NCBI GenBank assembly: GCA_010909165.1
Contig: VJWM01000182.1
Coordinates: 124,001-188,000, forward strand
Source: Anthoceros angustus
Taxonomy: Eukaryota > Streptophyta > Anthocerotopsida > Anthocerotales > Anthocerotaceae
Direction: 5' to 3'
DNA length: 64,000 nt
Part shown: one piece after another, positions 42,353 to 54,179 of the stretch
Layout of the letters: every line of letters starts with the position of its first letter
How positions within the stretch are numbered: position 1 is the first letter of the stretch
Notes under the pieces: generated by a model
The model's database searches: none
Told to the model about the DNA's origin: nothing
The model's input: the letters and a program-made list of their open reading frames with translations, nothing else
Program-made: the position numbers and the translations under genes

Positions 42353-44250
42353 CCCGCTTTTGGGTGCCGAAAGGTGGGCGTTAGTTTGGTGGTTGGCGGT
42401 GGTCCTGGGTTGCACCCCTCTTCTGGGGCCCTTTGGCCGGCCTTTTGGGGTTCGCCATACGGAGCTCAAACTCAGATGTCCGTCCAGTGGGTCATTTGCC
42501 CTCGGTCCCCTGACTCTTCGCCTCACCCTTCAATCGGCTATGTGCCCTTTTCGCCCCCATCCAATGGGGCGATCCACACCCTCCGGATCGCTGGGACACT
42601 CCTTGTCCGGCTCTCAACTCATCACCAAGGGGTGAAAACTCACCCTGCACATGCATAAAGATTTCACCACTACCTGGCTGCCCAAGTGCACGCCGCGACC
42701 TCCTCCACGTCCGCCGCCGCCCGGCGCATGAGCTTTCTCCTTGTGGTGCCTCTTTCTTCCCGGGAATGGTTGAGTCACCGGATCACATCCTTGGGATGTT
42801 CAAACCCGCCCATGTCCGCATCTTCCGCAGCTTTCTGACCTTCACGATGATGCCCGCGGCATTTCGCCTTCCCTAGATCGCCTTGCACTCGATCCCTGGA
42901 TGAGTTAGCTTGGTGCCTCCTCCTTCTTCTCCCCGATGGTGTCTTGGTGCACTAGGGGGGGCCGGCACCGTGAAGTTGCTAGCGCCTCGCGCGCCGGGCC
43001 GGGCGATCGGCTCTTCAGAGGAGGTCAGGCCGCCAAGTCCCGGCGAATCGCCATAGCTTGGAACAGTACCGTAATGCAACAAACCTGGCCACGTAAGTTG
43101 CTTGGCCAAAGGGTGAATATGCTCACTGCTAGGGCTCTTCGACCCGCCTCCGCCTCCGCTCAAGAGACAATTGCCGCCTCCGTGCCTCCATCCGCCACCT
43201 AAGGATGCCATTCTACATATCCGACTATGTCCTGTGAGGATCCCTTCTCCTCGACCGGCGGCTTTTGCTCGCTCCACAACCCTCGCCTTTCATCTCACGG
43301 CTTTTGGGTCTTGAGTTCTGGTGGGCGTTAGTTTGGTGGTTGGCGGTGGTCACATGGGTTGCACCCCTCTTGGTGGGGCCCTTTGGCGGCCTTTTGGGGT
43401 TCGCCACAGACTCAAACTCTGTATGGGTCCGGTGGGGTCATTTGCCCTCGGTCCCGGTACCTCTTGACCTGTACCCTTCAAGCTGGCGTTTGCAGGCCCT
43501 TTGTCCCCATCCAATGGGGCGATCCACACCCTCCGTGTTGTCGAGGACACTCCTTGTCGATCATGCTCAACTCTCTGCGGTCAAGGGGTGAAAACTCACC
43601 TCGGGCACATGCATAAAGATTTCGACCAAACAGGCTGCCCAAGTGCAGCTGCGACCTCCTCCACGTCCCGCCCGGCGCATGAGCTTTCTCCTTGTGGTGC
43701 CTCTTTCTTCACAGGAATGGTTGCGGTCGGTGGATCACATCCTTGGGATGTTGAAACCCGCTTTCCATGTCCGCGCATCTTCCATGAGCTTCCTCGGCAC
43801 CTTCACGATGATGCCGTCGGCATTTCGTCTTCCCTAGATCGCCTTTTCGATCCGGGATGAGTTAGCTTGGTGCCTCCTCCTTCTTCTCCCCGATGGTGTC
43901 TTGATTGCACTAGGGGGGCTTAGCGTGAAGTTGCTAGCCGTCTTGACGTTTTGGCGGCTCTTGAGAGGAGGCATGCGTCTTTGCCAAGTCCGGCGGAATC
44001 TGCTCGGCCGTTGGAGCAGTCGGGTAATGCAACAAACCTCGCGCAAGTTGCTTGGCAGGGTGGTGAATATGCCGTTGCTAGGGCTCTTGACCCGTCCCTG
44101 GCCTCCGCTTGAAGAGACAATTGCGCCTCCGTGCCTCCATCCGCCACCTAAGGATGCCATTCCCGGACATATCCGACTATGTCCCGGAGGATCCCTTCTC
44201 CTGGACGGCGGCTTTTGCTCACTCTCTCCACAACCCCTCGTCTTTCATCT
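42353..44250. repeat. Tandem duplication of about 950 bp in the RT element N-terminal region
   Basis: GGGCGTTAGTTTGGTGGTTG occurs at 42378 and 43323. Both copies run on to CATATCCGACTATGTCC (43216 and 44168). They differ by indels, mostly near CAG/CTG and CCGG. Confidence 0.85.
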
Positions 44251-45065
44251 GCGGTTTGTCGGGAATGGTGTTCGAACACCTTAGGGACCTCTTTCTCCTC
44301 AAGATCCATCTAGCGGCTTTCGAGCTCTTTCTCCGGGTCATGGCTCGTGGAGAGATGCCTCACCGGATTTCACTTTGCAGCCTAGTAGGCTTGTCGCTAT
44401 GGACAAGCCTCCTGCTCGGCGCCCACTGGGGTTGGGAGGCCTTCATGCGGCTACTCACCGCACTATCGCCTCGCAGTTGCCGCCCTTCTCCAAGAAGACT
44501 TCAACCCCTTCAATTTGGCATTACACTGGGGCCGCGAGTCAGGTGCTAGGGGTGAAAGCTTGCCTTGATACCCACCCGGATTGGGTAGTCTTACGGTGGA
44601 TGTCGAGAACGCCTTCAATACCATTCCCGAGGCCATCTTTGAGGAGCTTAGGGATGTCAAGGCCCTAGGGAGTCTTATACCTTTGTCCGGTGTTCTACGG
44701 AGGTCCTCCAACCTCTACTACCAAAGACAAGAACGCTCTGTGTTCGCTGCCTGCCTTGAATCCATGTGTACTGTGCAAGGCGACCCGCTAGGCGGTGCTC
44801 TTCGCTATTGCTCACTATAGGGCCTGCCTAGGCCGCCTCCGCCGCTGACCGTGTCTTCCCTTCGCTATGCACGATTCTCACATCCTGCCCGGGGACAAAG
44901 TCAAGGAGGCCTTTGAGATATTCTCTTCCGAGCTACAGGGCTTGAAGGTCAAGATGTCCAAGTGCGGCTCAGTCCTGGGATCCCGCCACTGCAGCTTCTG
45001 GGAGATTGCTCCTTTGGTCTCATGGATTCTTGGGGTCCCCTTGGTTCCCGACTTCATTGGGAGCT

Positions 45066-47900
45066 TCCCGGACATATCCGACTATGTCCCAGAGGATCCC
45101 TTCTCCCTGGACCGGGCGGCTTTTGCTCTGGCTCTCTCCACAACCCCTCGTCTTTCATCTGCCGGTTTGTCGGGAATGGTGTTCGAACACCTTAGGGACC
45201 TCTTTCTCCCCGAAGATCCATCTAGCGGCTTTCCAGAGCTCTTTTCTCTGGCTGCTGCGGTGGCTCGTGGAGAGATGCCTCACCGGATTTCAGCTGTTCT
45301 TGCAGCTAGTAGGCTTGTCGCTATGGACAAGCCTGCCCCTGGCTCGGGCGTGCGCCCACTCGCGGTTGGGGAGGCCTTCATGCGGCTACTCAGCCGCACT
45401 ATCGCCCTGCAGTGCCGCTCCCTTCTCCAGCAGCACTTCAACCCCCTTCAATTTGGCATTGCCACTCCGGGGGGCTGCAGTGCATGGTGCTAGGGGTGAA
45501 AGCTTGCCTTGATACCCACCCGGATTGGGTAGTCTTACGGTGGATGTCGAGAACGCCTTCAATACCATTTCCGGTCATCTTTGAGGAGCTTAGGGATCTT
45601 TGGCGTCCTAGAGTCTTATACCCTTTGTCCGGTGCTTCTCGGGAGGTCCTCCAACCTCTACTACCGGCACAACGTCTCTTGAGTTTGCCGTCTCGTCTTG
45701 GAATCGGCCACGGTACGGCAAGGCGACCCGCTGGCGGTGCTCTCTTCGCTATTGCTCACTATAGGGCCCTGTCTGGGGCCGCCCTCTCAGCCTTGTGTCT
45801 TCCCTTGTTGGGGCATTCTCACATCCTCGGGCACAGGGACAAAGTCAAGGAGGCCTTTGAGATATTCTCTTAGAGCTTTCGTTGGTGGGCTTGAAGGTCA
45901 AGATGTCCAAGTGCCGCGTCTGGTCCCCGTCGGGGATCCTGCCTACTCTGCAGTTTCCTGCTGGGGAGATTGCTCCGGCTCTTGATGCGCAGTTCTTGGG
46001 GTCCCCTTTGGTTCCCACTTCATTGGGAGCTTCTGGACAAGGCCCTTGCAGAGGACCTCTCCCATATTGGGACCTCCTTTGCCGGAGGATGCCTGTGTGG
46101 CCTTTGGAATCCTTTCCTTCTGCTTTGCTAGGCGCCTGGTACCTCATCCAGACGCCTCCGCCTCCGGCCTTTTGTCCCGGCCCGGGTTTGATACAAGATT
46201 ATGGATACTCTTGGGGACATCTTGGGCCTGGGGCTTTTGAGTGCCTGCCCCTGCCCACTGCAAGCATCCTGCGCAATTTGGAGGCGAGGACCGCTCTCAT
46301 CGAGGTCTCTTCCGGCGCTTTCTTGGGAGTTGGGCCCTCTCTTGCCTTGGCTTCCTGCTTCATCCTCCATGACAAGCCCTTTCTCGAGGATCTCGTATCA
46401 AGTGTGGAGGAGGGAACCTTCTCTCCAATCGCCCTGAGGGCAGACATGTTATCGCAGATGCTCTAAGGACTTCCTCCTTTCTACATTTATCATCGATGGC
46501 TTTAGGGATTGTGCATCTCGCCGAGAAGCCGCCAGCTTTTCACTGGCCTCCAGACCCTCCATCTCTGTGTCCACTAGAGCGCGCCCGCCTTTTGTTCGGA
46601 AGGGAGCGTTGGCCACCGCCCGCCCATGCATACGGGATTTCACATCGCACCAACCACCTTCACTATCGCGATGCGATTCCGCCTGGCCTACTCCACCGGG
46701 TGGCTTGCCTTGATACCCACCCGGATTGGGTAGTCTTACGGTGGATGTCGAGCGCCTTCAATACCATTTCCGGGCGTCATCTTTGAGGAGCTTAGGGATC
46801 TTTGGCGTCCTAGTCTTATACCCTTTGTCCGGTGCTTCTGAGGTCCTCCAACCTCTACTACCGGCCTGAACGTCTCTTGAGTTTGCCGTCTCGTCTTGGA
46901 ATCGGCCACACCGAGGCGACAGCTGTGCTCTCTTCGCTATTGCTCACTATAGGGCCCTGTCTGGGGCCGCCCTCTCCAGTGTGTGTCTTCCCTTCGTTGG
47001 CGGGGCATTCTCACATCCTCGGGCACAGGGACAAAGTCAAGGAGGCCTTTGAGATATTCTCTTAGAGCTTTCGTTGGTGGGCTTGAAGGTCAAGATGTCC
47101 AAGTGCAGCGTCTCGGTCCCCGTCGGGGATCCACGCCTACTGCGGTTTCTGCTGGGAGATTGCTCCGGCTCTTGATGCAGTTCTTGGGGTCCCCTTTGGT
47201 TCCCCGACTTCATTGGGAGCTTCTGGACAAGGCCCTTGAGGAGGACCTCTCCCATATTGAAGACCTCCTTTCTTTGGAGGATGCTCGGGTGGCCTTTGGA
47301 ATCCTTTCCTTACATTTTGCTAGGCACAGGTACCTCATCTCTGCCTCAGTCTCGGTCCTTTTGTCCGGCTCGGGGTTTGATCTGAAGATTATGGATACTC
47401 TTGGGGACATCTTGGGCTCGGGGCTTTTGAGTGCCACAGGGCGTCTGGCAGGCAAGCATCCACTGTGCAATTTGGGCGTGGGGCTGCTCTCATCGAGGTC
47501 TCTTCCGGCTTTCTTGGGAGTTGGGCCCTCTCTTGCCTTGGCTTCCGTTTCATCCTCCATGACAAGCCCTTTCTCGAGGATCTCGTATCAAGTGTGGAGG
47601 AGGGAACCTTCTCTCTCAATCGTCCTTGAGGCGGGCCGGAGACATGTTATCGGCGGATGCTCGGAAGGACTTCCCTCCTTTCTCTACATTTATCAGATGG
47701 CTTTAGGGATTGCGGCATCTACGCTCAGCGGCTCGGCCGAGCTTTTGATCATCCTCAGGACCCTCCATCTCGAGGTCCACTAGGCGCGGCTCGCTCTTGT
47801 TACAGGAAGGGCGGTGCTTGCTGGCCCGCCCATGCATACGGGATTTCACGCCGCGCAACCACCTTCACTCTGCGATGCGATTCCGTCTCGGCCTACTCCG
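45066..47900. repeat. Two further internal duplications of the RT core
   Basis: CATATCCGACTATGTCCC restarts at 45069 after the 44168 copy (about 900 bp). TTGCCTTGATACCCACCCGG occurs at 44561, 45507 and 46704 (about 946 and 1,197 bp apart). The best RT frame is at 45160-45480. The later copies preserve other parts. Confidence 0.85.
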
Positions 47901-48262
47901 GCTGTGGCTTCTTCGCCTCACTTGTGAGTGCGGCTCGCTTGACGCCTCGTGTCCACCTTGCTCGTTGTCCCCACGGGTCATCGATTGCCACCACGACGCC
48001 ATCCGTGACGCCATGTTTGCCATTGCTCGCGAAAGTGGCTATATGGCCCGGAGGGAGCGGGAGTATACTCTTCTGTGTCTCAATCGTATGACTTATACCT
48101 TGTCCGTGGCGACTGTGTTGTGGTGGCGATGTGGTGGTTACCGACCGACGTGACGCCACCTCCGCCAGTCATCACCAACAGCCAGTCACCGCCGCCGGCC
48201 TCAAGGTCCGCAAGTAGCAGGATGCAAGCGGCCACCTCTTTATCCCGCTTGCTCTAGAAACG

Positions 48263-48511
48263 ATGGAAGTAATGGAGGACTTTGACAAATTCATCAAGTC
48301 TTGTGCCAAAGCTTACCATGCGCAAGCATATAGTGTGTGGTATCTCTCAGATTACAAAGATACTCCGATGGTTTCTATTGCTCTTCAACGGGCGCCTCAA
48401 CGGCGATTCTCCATAAGGACGGTGGTGATGCCTTTTCCTCTTCCTCCGTGGTTTGCGTGCCGCTTATTCTACGCATATGACATTGTGGGTGCAGTTGGTC
48501 ACTTTAGGTAG
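48263..48511 (+). CDS. Small uncharacterised ORF
   Basis: An 82-codon frame (MEVMEDFDKFIKSCAKAYHA...) directly after the RT element. No motif is recognised. It has a mixed, protein-like composition but no supporting context, so it may be a gene fragment carried with the element. Confidence 0.25.
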   Translation: MEVMEDFDKFIKSCAKAYHAQAYSVWYLSDYKDTPMVSIALQRAPQRRFSIRTVVMPFPLPPWFACRLFYAYDIVGAVGHFR

Positions 48512-48579
48512 GGAGCTCAGTTGCTCCTCTTCACTCCGACCCCCGGGTCCCCATTTGTTGTCCCCTCCTAGATGGTCTC

Positions 48580-49215
48580 TTTCCATCGTTCTTTCATCTC
48601 AATAAATCATCCATGATTCAAGAAATATAAATTTATTTTAGAAAAAAAATACATAATTGAGGTGAATCCTTTATACACCTTTGTATGCATAATGTACATT
48701 GATAATCAATAAAGCAGTTTTATGGACTTCCATATGACTATGACTTTTATGTAGAATTGGTGCAAATACCCTACATCTTGTAGTATATTAACATGCGAAA
48801 AGTTTATCCTAACAATAAGGACATCCCATATTCATCTCGAAGACATATGTACAATCTAAGTATACATGATGTTTTATTTCTGATGAGATATTTTTATATT
48901 AATTTTATATAAAATATAAATAATATAATATAAAATCTATTTTCTTAATATAAAATCTATAAAATAATAATTAAACTATTTATGAATTATTATGTATTAA
49001 TTTATACATAAAAAATTACATACAAAGATGAGATAATATTAATTATTAGATGTTCATATACCTACTAGATATTATTGAATATAATAATATTTAAAATATA
49101 TTTGTATTGATGTTTTCAAAACCAATGTGAACCACTCAATGGGTATTTCCAAACTAGTTGTTTCTCTAGAAAAGGACAAATTACCACTAAGTTCTAGTAC
49201 TCATCACTACTACAA
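48580..49215. other. Very AT-rich stretch
   Basis: Bases 48880-49110 consist almost wholly of A and T (ATATAAAATATAAATAATAT). It could act as a matrix-attachment-like or low-melting region. No ORF. Confidence 0.45.
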
Positions 49216-49224
49216 TGCGTATTT

Positions 49225-49835
49225 CCAAGATTGCTACTTCGACAACAATATGCCTCACTGCTTGAAACCCTATATCCCAAAATCATTCCAAGTCAATTAG
49301 TTGGAACAGCACAAATGACTGACTTGCTAAACGGATACAATGCCCACTTACTTGAAACCCTATGTCCCAAAATCATTCCAAATCAATTAGTTGGAATAAC
49401 ACAAATGACTGACTGGGTAAACGAATGCCATGCCCACTTGCTTGAAACCCTGTATTCCAAAATTGCTTCAAGCTTGAAATCAGGTATCCTAAAATCATTC
49501 CAAGTCAAAATATGGAACCGCACAAACGACTTACTTACTTAATCATTTTAAACTTGAAACCCTGTTTCCCAAAATCATTCCAACCGCACAAATGACTGAC
49601 TTGCTGAATCATTCCAAACTTGGAACCATGTTTTCCAAAATCAATCCAATAGAATTATCCACAACTACACAATTGACTGACTTGCTGAACGGATATGATG
49701 CGCATTGCTTGAAACTGCATCCCAAACTCATGCCAAGCTTGAAACCCCGTATCCCAAAATCATTCCAAGTCAATTATTTGGAACCGCACAAACGATTAAC
49801 TTGCTGAACGGATACAATGCATCATTGCTTTTACG
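49225..49835. repeat. 90-bp satellite-like array
   Basis: Six to seven units of about 90 bp contain CTTGAAACCCT, TCCCAAAATCATTCCAA, GTCAATTAGTTGGAA and GCACAAATGACTGACTTGCT then GAACGGATACAATGC. They become irregular in the second half. The repeated frame NGYNAHLLETL is a by-product. Confidence 0.9.
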
Positions 49836-50406
49836 TCTTGAAGGTATTGTTCCCTCCAATAAGGGACCATTGTCTTGCCTTGCATGGCAAGTTCCATCAC
49901 ATAAAACATAGAATTAGCTTGCTGCAAATTCAACTCTATTGGAAAAGTACGGCTATAATGGCCGCCAGGGCCCTGCATCTCGCATGCAACGGCTTCTGCC
50001 ACTATTGGAGAACCCCAACTATCTAGAATTCCACTTTCTTCATCATAATACTCCCTCCATTTATCATCCTCCTGCAATTTCAGAAGGTCCTCTAGCCATC
50101 TCTTAATGACCTCCTTGGGAGCATCCATCCACGGTTTAGGAACACCAAGTTCCCCAATAAGCCTTCTCTTAGAGTTTTGGTTACCTTGCTTCGTTGATTA
50201 CGAACAACTCCCTTCACATTGGTCTGAAGGGATGACTCCCAATATTGCTTGAACTCTTTGATAGATTCCCCAGAGAGGTTATACTCATCAATAAGTTTCT
50301 CCTTCAGAAGCTCCTCGAATGGAAAGAGAGTTGCATCAATGTTGTTGACCAGCATAATTGTTCCCAATATGGTAGCCAATTTCTTGTTCACCTTTTTCCA
50401 GTCCAT
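49796..50406 (-). pseudogene. Uncharacterised protein, two frames
   Basis: The minus-strand frame from 50406 (MDWKKVNKKLATILGTIMLV, FEELLKEKLIDEYNLSGESI) and the frame from 50128 (DAPKEVIKRWLEDLLKLQED, DKWREYYDEESGILDSWG) join with a one-base shift near 50135 into one acidic, helical protein of roughly 200 residues. Upstream (50560-50407) the same strand reads LNAADWLMLLALKDEVERRR and then a TAG, so the protein may have been longer or contained an intron. Composition is convincingly protein-like, but no family is recognised; it could be a transposon accessory protein. Its 3' end runs into the 90-bp array. Confidence 0.45.
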
Positions 50407-50559
50407 GTATTCTGGTTTGTATGGAGGAGAATGCTAGAGAGCCAAGTCAGTCTTCCTTTGCATCAATGTCATAAGGTTCCTTCGTCTTTCAACCTCATCC
50501 TTCAGAGCTAAAAGCATAAGCCAATCTGCTGCATTCAATCTGTCATATAGGTTTGTTAG

Positions 50560-50905
50560 TGCATTGCTGAGGGAAGGAAAACTAACAACAATCTTGAAAT
50601 GTACTTACTTTTCAATGCCATTGTCCTGAGCACGTTTAGAATGAAGTTGAAGTTCACACTCCTGCTGCCTCTTCATATTAGTACCTCGACCACTTGCCAG
50701 GAAACAACGGTTTTGTCAGTATACTAACCCCTTCATATTAGTAGCTCTGTCACAAGCATTAACGAGAAACAACGTTTTGTCAGTATACTACTACTTGCAA
50801 TTCCTCTAACAGGAAACAATGTTTGGTCTGTATAGTAACCTGCAATTCCTCAGGCAAGTAAAATTGACAACTATTCTCTTGAATGTACTCACTCTTCAAT
50901 ACCAT
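50560..50905. repeat. Short repeats around GAAACAACGTTTTGTCAGTATACTA
   Basis: CAGGAAACAACGGTTTTGTC, GAGAAACAACGTTTTGTCAG and CAGGAAACAATGTTTGGTCT occur at 50697, 50770 and 50810, each followed by AGTATACTA or TATAGTAACC. The result is a degenerate repeat of 55-75 bp. Confidence 0.7.
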
Positions 50906-50909
50906 TGTC

Positions 50910-51305
50910 TCAAGGACGTCTGGAATGGAGCTGAGTTTTAGCATCTTGCCGCCTCTTCAAATTAGTACCTTGACGAAGAAGGTCCTTGGTTTGTCCAAAA
51001 CTAACATCTCTGTGAGTGGACACTAGTTTTGCTGCCTCTTGACTTGAATCAAACATTGACTGTGCTTTCCTGTTGGTCTTAGTCTGTTGAGAATAAATTC
51101 CTTTTTGTTTGGAATCGACTCTCAATGCCACCGTTTCCTCTTCAAAATCGAAGGTTGCTTGTCCTTTGCTTCTGCTCTTGGGTGCAAGCACGGTTAGGTA
51201 GACCACATTATGTGGGGACGGACGCAACGTGGAAATATGTCCACATGTGGACATATTTACCTTCCAAAAACTCTTCTCGCTAGAATAATGATCGAAGTGA
51301 TTCAA
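50910..51305 (-). CDS. Uncharacterised polar ORF
   Basis: A 131-codon frame with a polar, Lys/Gln-rich product (TVALRVDSKQKGIYSQQTKT, EAAKLVSTHRDVSF). It lies upstream of, and on the same strand as, the protein at 50406-49796. Sequence around 50640-50700 repeats part of its C-terminal coding region, so it may be an exon of the same gene or element. Function is unknown. Confidence 0.3.
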   Translation of the reverse strand: MNHFDHYSSEKSFWKVNMSTCGHISTLRPSPHNVVYLTVLAPKSRSKGQATFDFEEETVALRVDSKQKGIYSQQTKTNRKAQSMFDSSQEAAKLVSTHRDVSFGQTKDLLRQGTNLKRRQDAKTQLHSRRP

Positions 51306-53531
51306 GTTTTTTTCCCAAAACTAAGAGCATGGCAACAAGTCCACAGTAAAATGCCCAGATTTTAAGGATATGATTTTTGCATTTGGTATTTAATTATTTG
51401 ATCATGGATGGACAAGTGAGCTTTGGATACAAAAAGTGAGCACAAGACACACAACCCAAGCTCATTTGAATTTCAAGCATAGCAAATCAAGTGAACACGA
51501 GAACACTAAAAGTGAGTCTTTGTCACACTGAAGTTGGAACTGGTTCAAATTTCAAAGTTTGGAATAAGCGGGAATTTCAAAGTTGTACCATGGCAATTTC
51601 AAGAGCGTTAAATCAAGTGAACATGGAACACTGAAAGTGAAGCATGGTCACAAACAAGTGTAAACTTGTTTGTATTTCAAAGTTTTGTCTAAGCGGATTT
51701 TCAAAAGATGGTAAGTACCCATGAGTGCGGCACTTGTCACCAATGAGAGCATAACCGCCATCTTCACGCTGCGAGACCTTTCACCACTGCTTGCGCTTGA
51801 GGCGCTCGGTGCGTGTGTGAACCATGTGCCCGATCGTGAGCTGCGAGAGGGAGGAGGCGGGAAGGGAGCCCGTCCGAGGCGAGGCAAGGAATTGAATGGC
51901 TCAGCAGCCTCCCTCTCCGGGTGCACTTAGGAGCAAAACACGCACTGGGCGCGGTGGAGGAAAAGCAAATTCGAGTTGCATCTTTGCGTGTGGAAGATGG
52001 AGCATCTTTGTGCGTAGCGGATGTTAGGCAAGGCGGGGAGGTCCTTCGCATGGAGGAGGATTGTCACGGTGATAATCATACGGCAGAGGGTGGGTGTGAG
52101 GCGCTTCTCCGGATCCAAGAACCCTCAATGAGTGAGGAGGGAACTAGTCTACGAGGGCAACAACAGTCCTCTTTCATCCACAGGCGGTCAAGGCGATTCC
52201 GTGCAGCAAAGGGGGATCTCACCAGTCGTGATGGGGCCTGTGATGCACAATGTGGGCGTATTGCTCGAGAACTTGGCCACGCTGATGTAGAACTGCCCAC
52301 TTCAATTCGATAGCAAGGCTAAGGTGTTAGATGCTTTTTCCGGGCTTGTGGCCTCAAGGAATTCTTCCCCGCCGTTGTAGGGGTGAAGGCTCGAAGCCAC
52401 ATCCCTTCCAAAAACTCTTCTCGCTAGAATAATGATCAAGTGATTCAAGTTTTTTCCCAAAACTAAGAGCATGGCAACAAGTCCACGAAATGCCCAGATC
52501 TTAAGGATATGATTTTGCATTTGGTATTTAATTACTTGATCATGGATGGACAAGTGAGCTTTGGATACAAAAGTGAGCACAAGACACACAACCCAAGCTC
52601 ATTTGAATTTCAAGCAAACCGTCAAGTGAACATGTAACACTAAAAGTGAGTCTTTGTCACAATGAAGTTGGAACTTGTTCAAATTTCAAAGTTTGGAATA
52701 AGCGGAATTTCAAAGTTGTACTCGCAATTTCAAGAGCGTCAAGTGAACATGGAACACGAAAGTGAAGCATGGTCACAAACAAGTGTAAACTTGTTTGTAT
52801 TTCAAAGTTTTGTCTAAGCGGATTTTCAAAAGATGGTAAGTACCCATGTTGGTGCGACTTGTCACCAATGAGAGCATAACCGCCATCTTCACGCTGCGAG
52901 ACCTTTCACCACCGCTTTGCGCTTGAGGTGCCTCGTGTGTGAACCATGTGCCCAGATCGTGAGCTGCGAGGAGGAGAGGCAGAAGGGAGCCCGTCCGAGG
53001 TGCAAGGAATTGAATGGCTCCAGGCCTCCCTCTGGGTGCACTTAGAGCAAAACACGCACTGGAAGCGCTGGAGGGAAAAGCAAATTCGAGTTGCATCTTT
53101 GCGTGTGGAAGATGGAGCATCTTTGTGCGTAGCGGATGTTAGGCAAGAGGCGGAGTCCGCATGGAGGAGGATTGTCACGGTGATAATCATACCAGAGGGT
53201 GGTGAGGCTCCGGATCCAAGAACCCTCAATGAGTGAGGAGGGAACTAGTCTACGAGGGCAAACAACACCAGGTCCTCTTTCATCCACAGAGCGGTCAAGG
53301 CGGTTCCGTGCACGGCAAAGGGGGGCGGGATCTCACCCAGGTCAGCGATGGGGCCGCTGTGATGCACAATGTGGGCGTATTGCTCGAGAACTTGGCCACG
53401 TTTTCAGATGTAGAACTGCCCACTTCAATTCTGATAGCAAGGCTAAGGTGTTAGATGCTTTTTCCAGGCTTCGTGGCCTCAAGGAATTCTTCCCTGCTGT
53501 TGCTGTAGGGGTGAAGGCTCGAAGCCACATC
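51261..53531. repeat. 1,144-bp tandem duplication
   Basis: The unit CCTTCCAAAAACTCTTCTCG...GAAGGCTCGAAGCCACATC spans about 51261-52405 and again about 52405-53531. Coding-like traces on the plus strand (AVGVKARSHI, KVLDAFSRLRGLKEFF, VRREDGSIC) suggest a degraded transposon gene I cannot place. The differences are strikingly at CAG/CTG: TCCACAGTAAA/TCCACGAAA, ATTCTGATAG/ATTCGATAG, TTCCAGGCTT/TTCCGGGCTT, CCCTGCTGTTG/CCCCGCCGTTG. Confidence 0.9.
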
Positions 53532-54040
53532 CTCGCTCAAACATCGGTGGCCATGAAAAAGCTGCGGAGTGTACAAGCGTCGATCACTTGAAGGCAAGAC
53601 AAACCTTTATGAATATTGTGCTAACGGCGTGAGGCAAGCTGGAGCATGCCTTGGGCCGAGTCCTTGGGGTCGGCAGTTGTACGCCATCTTCAAACCCAGC
53701 GATTTGCAAAGTGCACCGAGGAGGCGCTACCGTGTGGTGGGGACGGAAGGCTCGTTCGATTGTTTGCCCCAAGGGGTTAAAGGCTTTTGCAATTTTGGGA
53801 GTCGGCGTCAAGGCCTTCCTCCAACTCCAAGGATGCGAGGCGTGGTGGCTCCTCTTGTCTTCTTGCGCACATCATCCATTTCCTAGATACCTCTCGTGAT
53901 TCCACGCAATTTCTCTTGTCGCCCATCGGTGCGCACCGCCATTGGTGGTGAGCGTCTCCTTGCCAGTGCAAGCTAGTCTATTCTTGCAATTGAACACGCC
54001 ACTAACCCTTTAACTTGTTTGAAGCCCGTCGGGATCATCA
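53532..54040. other. Continuation of an unidentified degraded coding region
   Basis: Plus-strand frames continue from the duplicated unit (a KTNLYEYCANGVRQAG segment; CPKGLKAFAILGVGVKAFLQ). This resembles the remnant of a long ORF with frameshifts. No family is recognised. Confidence 0.3.
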
Positions 54041-54179
54041 CTATATGTGACGCTGCTTGCCGTGCTACGTCACTCTCCATGTTCGAGTTTCCTCCTGTGG
54101 CTGCGTCGCTTGCTTCACTTCTTTGCTTGCGCCATGCTTGCCCGGCTCTTGTTTAGTTGCTCTTGCTCGGTCATTTGCC

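Larger units (their letters stand above)
42300..48170 (+). pseudogene. Non-LTR-type reverse transcriptase element with nested internal duplications
   Basis: Read over several frames this is one retroelement ORF. The order is an N-terminal segment (42.7-43.2 kb), then LSGMVFEHLRDLFLPEDPSS, then VARGEMPHRISAVLAASRLV with MDKPAPGSGVRPLAVGEAF and LQQHFNPLQFGIATPGG. The RT core follows with VDVENAFNTI (first Asp), GDPLGGALFAIAHY and a site equivalent to ADDTHI (here GHSHILG), then KVKMSKCRVWSPSG. The end is a zinc-finger-like C-terminus (CECGSLDASCPPC then IDCHHDAIRDAMFAIARE, 47925-48035). Three internal tandem duplications break it: 42353-43300/43301-44250, about 44165-45065/45066-45960, and about 45500-46700/46704-47900. 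Stops, indels and the altered catalytic YADD-like site make it inactive as written. The clade is not determined. Confidence 0.75.

Noticed and set aside
49225-49835. Regularly spaced repeats resembling a CRISPR array
   Set aside because: The units are contiguous and diverged without unique spacers, and the context is a plant nuclear genome. It is a satellite-like tandem array.
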